Assembly: GCA_030146905.1 (NCBI GenBank) | Contig: JASLAV010001219.1 | Location: 1 to 9,421, forward strand | DNA: 9,421 nt | Direction of reading: 5' to 3' | Source of the DNA: Lentzea sp. | GTDB taxonomy: Bacteria > Actinomycetota > Actinomycetes > Mycobacteriales > Pseudonocardiaceae | Shown: positions 1 to 5,561 of the stretch, piece after piece | Numbering within the stretch: the first letter of the stretch is position 1 | Layout: the number at the start of each line of letters is the position of its first letter | Program-made: the position numbers and the translations under genes | Notes under the pieces: model-generated | Told to the model about the DNA's origin: nothing | Seen by the model: only the letters and a program-made list of their open reading frames with translations | Database searches by the model: none

Positions 1-1
1 C

Positions 2-556
2 GACGTCGCCGAGGTCCGCGAGGGCGACGCGTCGCCGGACGGCAAGGGCGTGCTGGTCGCCGCGCGCGGCATCGAGATCGGCCACATCTTCCAGCTCGGC
101 CGCAAGTACGCGGACGCGTTCTCGCTCGACGCCCTCGGCCCCGATTCCAAGCCCGTCCGCATCACCATGGGCTCGTACGGCATCGGTGTCTCGCGTCTCG
201 TCGCGGCGATCGCCGAGCAGTCGCACGACGACCGCGGCCTCATCTGGCCCCGCAACGTCGCGCCCGCGGACGTCCACGTCGTCGTCGCCGGCAAGGACGA
301 GACGCTCGCGCAGGCCGGTGAGGACTTCGCGAAGCAGCTCAGCGACTCCGGCCTGAAGATCCTGCTGGACGACCGCAAGGCCAGCCCCGGCGTGAAGTTC
401 GCGGACGCCGAGCTCGTGGGCATCCCGACGATCCTGGTGATCGGCCGCGGCTTGAAGGACGGCGTCGTCGAGGTCAAGGACCGCAAGTCCGGTGAGCGTG
501 TGGACGTGCCGGTGGCCGAGGTTGTGGAGCACTTGGTTCGGGTCGTTCGCGGCTGA
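2..556 (+). CDS. proS: Prolyl-tRNA synthetase, C-terminal part (5' end outside window)
   Basis: Charges tRNA-Pro with proline in the cytoplasm. The window holds the last 184 codons, open from base 2, and the gene is cut by the window edge. Near the start of the visible part is the class II core segment [17 protein letters not shown]. It is followed by class II motif 3 in the form GSYGIGVSR, with the ATP-contacting Arg, and then by the RGLIWP linker. The remainder ([14 protein letters not shown] onward, ending EHLVRVVRG) is the anticodon-binding domain of the bacterial-type enzyme. The stop is TGA 554-556. A 12-bp GC-rich hairpin follows 12 bases later, and the last 31 codons are repeated three more times downstream in degenerate form. 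proS is on the same strand as rimP-infB, as in mycobacteria. The identification is secure. Confidence 0.96.
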   Translation, partial: DVAEVREGDASPDGKGVLVAARGIEIGHIFQLGRKYADAFSLDALGPDSKPVRITMGSYGIGVSRLVAAIAEQSHDDRGLIWPRNVAPADVHVVVAGKDETLAQAGEDFAKQLSDSGLKILLDDRKASPGVKFADAELVGIPTILVIGRGLKDGVVEVKDRKSGERVDVPVAEVVEHLVRVVRG

Positions 557-568
557 GCAGTCAGACGG

Positions 569-606
569 CACGCCGGGCGGGGTGAATCCGCCCGGCGTGG
601 TTTCTG
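569..606 (+). terminator. proS terminator hairpin T1
   Basis: A perfect 12-bp GC-rich stem (569-580 with 588-599) and a 7-base loop, GGTGAAT, start 12 bases after the proS stop. Only a weak T-rich tail (GTTTCT) follows, as is common for actinobacterial terminators. It is the first of four related hairpins. Confidence 0.8.
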
Positions 607-614
607 CTGGATCT

Positions 615-707
615 GTCGTCCAGGTCGAGGACCGCAGGCCCGGTGAGCGTGTGGGCGTGCCGGTCGCTGAGGTCATCGAGCACTTGGTTCGAGTTGTCCG
701 CGGCTGA
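615..707 (+). pseudogene. proS tail copy 2 (remnant)
   Basis: The 93 bases are collinear with the last 31 codons of proS and end at TGA 705-707. The conceptual product keeps [19 protein letters not shown]. Substitutions include E to Q, K to E, K to R, S to P, D to G and V to I. The offset from the native stop is 151 bases, so it is not in the proS frame, and read-through of the proS stop could not reach it in phase. It has no start signal and is almost certainly not translated alone. Confidence 0.75.
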
Positions 708-722
708 TTGGTTGGTCGACAG

Positions 723-756
723 CGTCGGGCCGGGTGAACCCGCCCGACGTGGGTCC
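723..756 (+). terminator. Terminator-like hairpin T2
   Basis: The stem pairs about 723-734 with 738-749 through one bulged C. It corresponds to T1, but one C-G pair has become T-A: CGTCGGG pairs with CCCGACG where T1 has CGCCGGG and CCCGGCG. A short GTCCTG follows, not a U-tract. Confidence 0.6.
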
Positions 757-766
757 TGCTGGATCT

Positions 767-860
767 GTTGTCGAGGTCAACGACCGCAGGTCCGGTATGT
801 GTGTCGGCGTGCCGGTGGCCGAGGTTGTGGAGCCCTTTGGTCCGGGTTGTCCGCGGCTGA
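767..860 (+). pseudogene. proS tail copy 3 (remnant, frameshifted)
   Basis: The segment is 94 bases, one more than the native segment. The extra base lies in the part that should read EHLV, so the conceptual protein runs out of frame (EPFGPGCPRL) before the conserved CGCGGCTGA end. It shares GGTATGTGTGT with copy 4, where copies 1 and 2 read GGTGAGCGTGT. The frameshift shows that the coding content is not maintained. Confidence 0.72.
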
Positions 861-872
861 GCAGTCAGCTGG

Positions 873-912
873 CAACGCCGGGCGGGGTGAACTCGCTCGG
901 CGTTGGGCTTGC
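873..912 (+). terminator. Terminator-like hairpin T3
   Basis: A 13-bp stem pairs 873-885 with 893-905, including two G-U pairs, around a 7-base loop (GGTGAAC). Relative to T1, an outer C-G pair is replaced by A-T. The tail is GGCTTG. Confidence 0.65.
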
Positions 913-919
913 TGGGCCA

Positions 920-1003
920 GTCGTTGACGTCGAGGACCGCAGGGGCGGTATGTGTGTGGACGTGCCGGTCGCCGGGCACCTGGTCCAGGTCGTCCGCGGC
1001 TGA
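920..1003 (+). pseudogene. proS tail copy 4 (remnant, 9-base deletion)
   Basis: The segment is 84 bases, equal to the native segment minus three codons: native VAEVVEHLV reads here as VAGHLV. The end HLVQVVRG and the TGA are kept. It carries the GGTATGTGTGT variant seen in copy 3. A small open frame (734-1003) spans copies 3 and 4, but it lacks a ribosome-binding site, so I do not call it a gene. Confidence 0.7.
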
Positions 1004-1017
1004 GCAGTCAGACGACA

Positions 1018-1052
1018 ACGCCGGGCGGGTGAGCCCGCCCGGCGTGAGTTCT
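1018..1052 (+). terminator. Terminator hairpin T4, last of the array; may act on both strands
   Basis: A perfect 12-bp stem (1018-1029 with 1034-1045) and a 4-base loop, TGAG, precede GAGTTCTGTT. It lies between the converging proS array and the minus-strand gene ending at 1106, so it could stop transcription from either side. Confidence 0.7.
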
Positions 1053-1090
1053 GTTCGGCCAGTTGTCGCAGGCGTCGTCGCAACCGCCAG

Positions 1091-1106
1091 GACCCGGGCC
1101 GGGGTC
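1091..1106 (-). terminator. Short GC hairpin at the end of the minus-strand gene
   Basis: GACCC pairs with GGGTC around a 6-base loop, and the stem overlaps the stop codon of the gene ending at 1106. It is weak and has no U-tract; T4 further on may be the real terminator. Confidence 0.3.
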
Positions 1107-2083
1107 TAGGTGGTCGGCATCAGCGAGTCGGCCATCTTCTGCAGGTCCGCCTCCTTGAGCAACGGCGGCGTGGTGCCGCCACCGCCGCCCTCGAGGTCGC
1201 CGTTCACGACCAGCACGTGCAGCTTGCTGCTGCCGTTGAGCACGACGACCTTGACCATTCCCTTGCTCGCCAGGCACTTGTTGCCGGTCTGGGTGATGGT
1301 CGCGTCGACCTGCACGCCCTCGACGACGACCTTCTTGCCGTCCTTCTGGGTGTGCTGGATCTTCACGGGCTTGGGCTGGGCCACCTCGACCTTGGGGTCG
1401 CCGCCCGACGAGTAGTACTGAGCCGAGATGGCCTTGGTGAAGTCGGTCGCGGTCTTGTTGATGTCGCCCTTCGGCAGCAGTGCGCCGCCGTTGGTGCCCT
1501 TGGTGAACGGCTTGCCCTCGCAGGTGTAGTCGCCGTACGCCGTGACGCCGGTCAGCGTGACACCCTCGAACTTGTCGACCGGGATGCTGGCGTCGACGAC
1601 GTCCCAGTTCTTCGGCACCTCGTAGGTGAAGCCGAGCGACGTCTTCACGCACTGCACGTCGTCGTTCTTCGGGCACGCGGCGTCGGCCGGCTGGCTGGAG
1701 GTGCTGGTCGGCGCGGACGAGGCGGAGGGGCCTGCCTGCGCGTCCTGGTCACCGGAACCCGAGACCAGGAACCACGTGAGGCCGCCGGCGACGAGGAGCA
1801 CCAGGACGACGGCGCCGAGCACGAGCCAGAGCGTCTTCTTGCCCTTGTTCGGCGGCTCGTCGTCGAAGCCGCCGTACACACCCAGGCCGCCGTACCCGCT
1901 GTAGCCCTGCTGCGGGAACCCGCCCTGCTGGGGGAAACCACCCGTCTGCGGATAGCCGCCGGTCTGGTAGCCACCCGTCTGGTAGCCGCCGCTCGGGTAG
2001 TCCCCCTGCTGCTGGCCCCAGCCTTGCTGGTCGTTCCAGCCGCCCTGTCCGCCACCTGGGTTCGTCACGGGCAAACGGTACAT
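1106..2083 (-). CDS. Single-pass exported protein with Gly/Gln/Tyr-rich N-terminus, function unknown
   Basis: The product is 325 residues. Residues 1-80 are low-complexity, with short repeats built on GGYQT, GGYPQT and GGFPQQ (about 32-60), then an acidic/basic stretch (DDEPPNKGKK). Residues 84-107 form one transmembrane helix (TLWLVLGAVVLVLLVAGGLTWFLV). A Ser/Thr/Ala-rich linker follows, then an extracytoplasmic domain with four cysteines (137, 145, 188, 270) that could form two disulfides. This plan, with a disordered cytoplasmic tail, one helix and a compact outer domain, is common in actinobacterial envelope proteins. I do not recognise the family. The ATG at 2083 has no clear ribosome-binding site. 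The GTG at codon 6 (giving VTNPGGGQ) is a plausible alternative start. The gene converges with the proS array and diverges from the pseudogene at 2188. Confidence 0.82.
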   Translation of the reverse strand: MYRLPVTNPGGGQGGWNDQQGWGQQQGDYPSGGYQTGGYQTGGYPQTGGFPQQGGFPQQGYSGYGGLGVYGGFDDEPPNKGKKTLWLVLGAVVLVLLVAGGLTWFLVSGSGDQDAQAGPSASSAPTSTSSQPADAACPKNDDVQCVKTSLGFTYEVPKNWDVVDASIPVDKFEGVTLTGVTAYGDYTCEGKPFTKGTNGGALLPKGDINKTATDFTKAISAQYYSSGGDPKVEVAQPKPVKIQHTQKDGKKVVVEGVQVDATITQTGNKCLASKGMVKVVVLNGSSKLHVLVVNGDLEGGGGGTTPPLLKEADLQKMADSLMPTT

Positions 2084-2105
2084 CGTGGGTCTGACAGGCC
2101 TTTAA

Positions 2106-2172
2106 TTCATCGCTCGTTGACTTCATGGCCGCGCCGGGCGTGGCGTGCCGACTAAATTCAACAAGTGATGAA
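2106..2172. promoter_or_regulatory. Imperfect inverted repeat in the divergent intergenic region
   Basis: The arms at 2106-2120 and 2158-2172 match as TCAACRAGYGATGAA when each is read toward its own gene: 13 of 15 positions pair, 37 bases apart. Each arm lies 15-22 bases upstream of an ATG with the context CCACGATG, at 2083 on the minus strand and 2188 on the plus strand. It could be a shared operator or two copies of the same promoter element. The region is noticeably more AT-rich than the rest of the window. Confidence 0.45.
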
Positions 2173-2187
2173 CCAGGGAAGTCCACG

Positions 2188-2729
2188 ATGCGCACCGCGC
2201 TGGTCACCGCCGTCGCAGGCGTGGTGGTGGCGTTCGTCCTGGGACTGCTGACCTTCGGCGTCCAGGCGACCGTGCACCCGCGCGACGTCCCGCTCGCCGT
2301 CGTGGCGCCTCCACCGGTCGCGGAACGCGTCGCTGCCACCGGTTCGGCCGAGGTGGACATCAGATCCGTGCCCGCGGAGGAGGCCCGAACCTTGTTGGCG
2401 GACAAGGAGGTCTACGGCGTTCTCGTGATCGAGCCCCGCGGGCGACGCTCCGGCTCAACCCCGCGGTCAACCCCTCCGGACACGCAGATCGCGCAGCAGG
2501 TGCTGACCGGTGTCGCGCAGGGAGCCGGGTTGCGGCTGGAGGTCGAGACCCAGGCCGTGTCCGCCGCCGAACGCACGGCGCCCCTCGCCGCGAGCGCGCT
2601 GCTGTGGGGTGGGCGGGATGATCGCCGGGTTGTTGTGCGTGGTCCTGAATGTGCGACGGCTCCATCAGCACCGAGTGGTGGGTGTTCGGCGGGATGGCGG
2701 CCGTCGGGCTCGTGCTGCTGCTAGCCGGC
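2188..2729 (+). pseudogene. Broken membrane-protein gene (ABC-2/YhgE-like permease type)
   Basis: It starts at ATG 2188 behind AGGGAAG (2174-2180). The N-terminal helix MRTALVTAVAGVVVAFVLGLLTFG is followed by a soluble part containing EEARTLLADKEVYGVLVIEP. The reading frame then breaks several times. Between 2441 and 2481 the sensible reading ATLRLNPAVNPSG lies in another frame, a lost base then a gained base restoring phase. After AAERTAPLAASALLW an extra G near 2608 shifts the frame, and VGGMIAGLLCVVLN continues in frame 2. From 2658 GSISTEWWVFGGMAAVGLVLLLA lies in frame 3. From memory, intact relatives have several C-terminal helices between the last two pieces, so an internal deletion is also likely. 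The end overlaps the opposing gene at 2721. Sequencing error is possible but unlikely for this many breaks. Confidence 0.68.
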
Positions 2730-3128
2730 AAGGAAGCTCAAGCGGACCGTGCGGACGGGGTTGTCGACGTTGGTGTCGACGAGGCAGATCGACTGCCAGG
2801 TGCCGAGCGTCAGCACACCGCCTAGCACCGGGATCGTCGCGTACGGCGGCACCAGCGCCGGCATCACGTGGTCACGGCCGTGACCGGGAGTGCCGTGCTT
2901 GTGCCGCCACCTCACGTCACGGGGCAGGATCCGCTCCAACGCGGTCAGCAGGTCGTCGTCGCTGCCCGCGCCCGTCTCGATGATGGCGACGCCCGCCGTC
3001 GCGTGCGGTACCCACACGTGCAGGAGGCCGTCGCCGGTCTCCTCGCCGAGGAACCGCTCGCACTCCCGCGTGAGGTCGTGGACGACTTCTTCGGCACCGG
3101 TGCGGATCTCGATCTCCTCGCTGCGCAT
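2721..3128 (-). CDS. UPF0047 / YjbQ family protein
   Basis: The product is 135 residues, the normal length for this family, and probably a small cytoplasmic trimeric enzyme. Family marks in order are HATAG at 42-46 (usual form H-T/S-TAG), E51, an acidic run DDDL (57-60), GHGRDHVMPAL (82-92, with conserved His), and GTWQSICLVD (109-118), which matches the family's GTWQ signature. Family members have been linked to thiamin phosphate synthase activity able to complement thiE, but the physiological role is unsettled. The ATG at 3128 is chosen because homology begins at MRSEEIEI; the longer upstream reading is Arg-rich and unconvincing. A TAAGAT box (3137-3142) ends 8 bases before the ATG, which fits a leaderless transcript. 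It is divergent from the glycosyltransferase. Confidence 0.88.
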   Translation of the reverse strand: MRSEEIEIRTGAEEVVHDLTRECERFLGEETGDGLLHVWVPHATAGVAIIETGAGSDDDLLTALERILPRDVRWRHKHGTPGHGRDHVMPALVPPYATIPVLGGVLTLGTWQSICLVDTNVDNPVRTVRLSFLAG

Positions 3129-3193
3129 GACCTGAGATCTTACGAACCATCCCCGTGGGGGCGCCGACCGTGAGCGCGTGAGCAGGCGAAGTC

Positions 3194-3199
3194 TAGGTT
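3194..3199 (+). promoter_or_regulatory. -10-like box for a leaderless transcript
   Basis: TAGGTT ends 6 bases before ATG 3206, and no ribosome-binding site is present between them. This fits an actinobacterial TANNNT box with transcription starting at or near the ATG. No clear -35 is visible. Confidence 0.35.
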
Positions 3200-3205
3200 C
3201 ACGGC

Positions 3206-4114
3206 ATGCGAGTGCTCTTCGCCAGCATGGCCACCGTCGGCCACACCTACCCGTTGATCCCCCTCGCGGTCGCACTGCGCGCCACCGGGCACGAGGTGCA
3301 CTTCGCGGTGGGTGAGGAGATGCACCCCGAGCTCGACCGGCTGGGGTTGCGGCCGTTCCGCCCCGGTCTCGTGTTCGGCGAGATCTACGCCGAGGACATC
3401 GCACCCGAACTGGAACGCCTCCTGCCCGACCTGGTGATCAGCGGCTGGGCCGTGCCCGAGGTGTTCCGCGAAGCCCGCAGGCGGGCGTTCCCGGTGCTGT
3501 GGCACGGGTTCGGCCGGATGTTCCCCGACGGCATCGGGCTGGCGCGGCCGGAGGGCGGCAGGCACCTCGACATCTGCCCGCCCTCGTTGCAGGACAAGGG
3601 CTTCACGGACGACCGCGTCCTGCTGCGACCGGTTCCGCACGCGGCGCCCGGCGAGGTTCCGGCGCGCACGCACGAGAAGCTGGTCTACGTCACCTTCGGA
3701 ACCGTGTTCGGTGACGACGACATGATCGCGACGGCCGTGGCGGGGCTCGGACGGCTCGACGTCCAGGTGGTGGTCGCCACGCCCGGCAGGTGGCTGCCGC
3801 AGGCCGAGGTGATCAAGCAGGCGGACGTCGTCGTGCACCACGGCGGCAGCGGCACGATGCTGACCGCGCTGGCCGAGGGGGTCCCGCAGGTCGTGCTGCC
3901 GCGGGGCGCGGACCAGTTCGGCAACGCGAAAGCGCTCGTGGCGGCAGGCGCGGCGGTGCGGCCGGACGCGCTGGGTGCCGAGGCGGTGGCGGAGTGCGCA
4001 CGACTGGTTCTCGAGGACGGCCGTTACCGGGAATCCGCAGGTCGGATCGCTGAAGAGATACGTCACATGCCGTCGCCGGAGGAAGTTGCGGACAGTCTGG
4101 CGGACGTTGTGTAA
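3206..4114 (+). CDS. GT1-type glycosyltransferase, compact form
   Basis: Predicted to transfer a sugar from an NDP-sugar to a small acceptor, as macrolide- and sterol-type glycosyltransferases do. The product is 302 residues. The N-terminal motif GHTYPLIPLAVALRATGHEV (12-31) carries the usual conserved His (H13). The C-terminal donor-binding motif HHGGSGTMLTALAEGVPQVV (211-230), followed by RGADQFGNA, is the family signature. Relatives are commonly 380-420 residues. The missing length lies in the acceptor-binding N-terminal half, where about 145 residues stand in for roughly 200, with a jump around residues 70-90. No frameshift is visible, so it may be a natural compact form or an internal in-frame deletion with altered activity. 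It heads a tight + strand run with the next two genes. Substrate unknown. Confidence 0.88.
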   Translation: MRVLFASMATVGHTYPLIPLAVALRATGHEVHFAVGEEMHPELDRLGLRPFRPGLVFGEIYAEDIAPELERLLPDLVISGWAVPEVFREARRRAFPVLWHGFGRMFPDGIGLARPEGGRHLDICPPSLQDKGFTDDRVLLRPVPHAAPGEVPARTHEKLVYVTFGTVFGDDDMIATAVAGLGRLDVQVVVATPGRWLPQAEVIKQADVVVHHGGSGTMLTALAEGVPQVVLPRGADQFGNAKALVAAGAAVRPDALGAEAVAECARLVLEDGRYRESAGRIAEEIRHMPSPEEVADSLADVV

Positions 4115-4125
4115 CACTGTTTTTT

Positions 4126-4590
4126 ATGAAGGCAAGCCGCCTGCGCCTCGGGATGAACCTGTGGCCGCCGTTCCTGTTCGCCGGCATCCGCGTCGAGGAG
4201 ATCTCGCCGGACTACCGGTACGCGCGGGTGCGGATGCGCCTGCGTCCGTGGAACCGCAACTTCTTCGGCACCCACTTCGGCGGCTCGCTGTTCGCGATGA
4301 CCGACCCGTTCTGGGTGCTGCTGCTGTTCAACCAGCTCAAGGGCGAGCACGTGGTGTGGGACAGGGCAGGCGAGATCGAGTTCCTCTCGCCGGGCCGCGG
4401 CACCGTGACCGCGGAGTTCCGGCTGACCGAAGAGCACGTCGAGCAGGTCCTGGAGCAGACCGGTTCCGGGGCGAAGGCCTTGGTCTGGTTCGACACCGAC
4501 GTCGTCGGGCAGGATGGGACCGTGATCGCAAAGGTGAGGAAGCAGGTCTACGCGCGGCGCAAGCGCGACAACCGGCTAGCGCATGCGTGA
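4126..4590 (+). CDS. DUF4442 hotdog-fold protein (thioesterase-like)
   Basis: The product is 154 residues, matching the DUF4442 / PaaI-like hotdog proteins, which probably act on acyl thioesters in the cytoplasm. The characteristic segment is NRNFFGTHFGGSLFAMTDPFW (43-63), the central hotdog helix with its loop, where N43, H50 and D60 are candidate active-site residues. A later stretch, GEIEFLSPGRGTVTAEF, forms the sheet edge. It starts 11 bases after the glycosyltransferase stop and overlaps the next gene by 8 bases (ATGCGTGA). There is no ribosome-binding site; a run of six T (4120-4125) sits directly before the ATG. It is probably translated by coupling or reinitiation in the glycosyltransferase operon. 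The activity has not been shown for this family, so the reaction is inference. Confidence 0.88.
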   Translation: MKASRLRLGMNLWPPFLFAGIRVEEISPDYRYARVRMRLRPWNRNFFGTHFGGSLFAMTDPFWVLLLFNQLKGEHVVWDRAGEIEFLSPGRGTVTAEFRLTEEHVEQVLEQTGSGAKALVWFDTDVVGQDGTVIAKVRKQVYARRKRDNRLAHA

Positions 4591-5536
4591 GGCCTTCGGG
4601 GCCGTCTTCGACGTCGAGCCCGGATACCTGAACACGGCGTCCATCGGCGTGCCCCCGCGGCACGTCGCCGACGCGGTCGCGGCCGCCCACGTGCGGTGGC
4701 GGCGCGGCCAGGACACCTCGTCCACCTTCAACGAGGCCGTCGAGACCTCCCGCGCGGCGTTCGGCGCCCTGGTCGGGGTGCCCGCCACGTCGGTCGCCTG
4801 CGGCGTCACGGTCTCGCAGTTCGCCTCCACGGTCGCCCAGGCGCTGCCCGCCGGGTCGAAGGTCTTCCTCGATCCCGGCGAGTTCACCAGCGTCTCGTTG
4901 CCGTTCGTCGCGGCGGGGCACGAGATCGTGTCCACCCTGGACGAGTGCGACTTCGTCGCGGTGAGCGTGGTCCAGTCCGCGGACGGCAGGATCACCGACC
5001 TCGAGGCGCTGCGGGCGTCGGGCAAACCGGTGCTGCTGGACGTGTCGCAGGCGGCGGGGTGGATGCCGTTGTCGCTGGCGTGGGCCGACTTCGTCGTCGG
5101 TGTCGCGTACAAGTGGCTGATGTCGCCACGCGGCGCGGCCTGGATGGCGGTGCGCGAGGACCGGATGGACTTCCTCCGGCCGGTGGCGGCGAACTGGTAC
5201 AGCACCGGCGAGAACTACGGCACCGAACTGGTGCTCCGCCCGGACGCGCGGCGGTTCGACCTCTCCCCGATGTGGATCTCCCACGTCGGTGCGGCGGTGG
5301 CGCTGCCGTGGGTGGCCTCGCTGGACCTCGACGCCGTGCGCGCGCACTGCGTCGGCCTGACGGACCGCCTGCTCGCCGGACTGGGCCTCCCGCCCGGCGG
5401 TTCGTCGATCGTCTCAGTGGACGTACCGGCCGTTCCGGGTGTCGTCTCGTCGGTTCGAGCAGGTCGCACGCGATTCGCGTGTCACATGTACAACACGATC
5501 GAGGACGTTGACCGGGTGCTCGAAGCGCTCGCGTGA
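4583..5536 (+). CDS. Class V aminotransferase-like PLP enzyme (cysteine desulfurase fold)
   Basis: The product is 317 residues and PLP-dependent. PGYLNTASIGVPP near the N-terminus is the usual class V opening. LLDVSQAAGW (151-160) supplies the Asp and Gln that bind the PLP ring. VVGVAYKWLMSPRG (171-184) holds the Schiff-base lysine, K177, and is followed by the expected G-A-x-W-M strand. WYSTGENYGTE and the C-terminal small domain follow. It is shorter than most relatives (350-400 residues), mainly in the C-terminal domain. No cysteine-desulfurase-type active-site Cys loop is evident, so aminotransferase, lyase or another function is possible. The start ATG overlaps the stop of the DUF4442 gene, indicating translational coupling; there is no separate ribosome-binding site. 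Substrate unknown. Confidence 0.88.
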   Translation: MREAFGAVFDVEPGYLNTASIGVPPRHVADAVAAAHVRWRRGQDTSSTFNEAVETSRAAFGALVGVPATSVACGVTVSQFASTVAQALPAGSKVFLDPGEFTSVSLPFVAAGHEIVSTLDECDFVAVSVVQSADGRITDLEALRASGKPVLLDVSQAAGWMPLSLAWADFVVGVAYKWLMSPRGAAWMAVREDRMDFLRPVAANWYSTGENYGTELVLRPDARRFDLSPMWISHVGAAVALPWVASLDLDAVRAHCVGLTDRLLAGLGLPPGGSSIVSVDVPAVPGVVSSVRAGRTRFACHMYNTIEDVDRVLEALA

Positions 5537-5547
5537 CTGCCGTCCGT

Positions 5548-5553
5548 TACCGT
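5548..5553 (+). promoter_or_regulatory. Possible -10 box before the 5562 gene
   Basis: TACCGT ends 8 bases before GTG 5562 in a 25-base gap with no ribosome-binding site. A leaderless transcript is one reading; co-transcription from the upstream operon is the other. Confidence 0.25.
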
Positions 5554-5561
5554 TGGTCCTT

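Larger units (their letters stand above)
464..1060 (+). repeat. Tandem array of proS 3'-end plus terminator units (about 152-bp period)
   Basis: Each unit has two parts: a segment matching the last 93 bases of proS, ending in the context CGCGGCTGA, and a spacer of about 58 bases holding a GC-rich hairpin with a GGTGA-type loop. Coding segments lie at 464-556 (native), 615-707, 767-860 and 920-1003. Hairpins lie near 569-599, 723-749, 873-905 and 1018-1045. Unit starts are 151, 152 and 153 bases apart. By eye, copy 2 differs from the native segment at 13 of 93 positions. After the last hairpin, TTCTGTTCGGCCAGTTGTCG (about 1048-1067) resembles the unit-4 entry, so a fifth unit may have been lost. 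No copy has a start codon or ribosome-binding site of its own. The duplication is directly visible; any function is inference. Confidence 0.88.

Noticed and set aside
492..707. Frame +3 reading from the end of proS through T1 into copy 2, which could give a frameshifted, extended ProS
   Set aside because: It needs a programmed shift, but I see no slippery site or stimulatory structure before the stop, and the region between is hairpin sequence that does not look coding.
464..1060. CRISPR or REP-type array
   Set aside because: The repeats are over 90 bases, contain proS coding sequence and have no unique spacers.
1217..2155. Long + strand open frame opposite the exported protein
   Set aside because: The minus strand gives a coherent domain plan with a transmembrane helix; this frame does not.
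3140..4117. Long minus-strand open frame opposite the glycosyltransferase
   Set aside because: It is His/Arg-rich with no recognisable motif, while the + strand shows clear GT1 signatures.
4337..5347. Long minus-strand open frame opposite the aminotransferase
   Set aside because: It has the composition of an antisense shadow; the + strand has the PLP-lysine motif.
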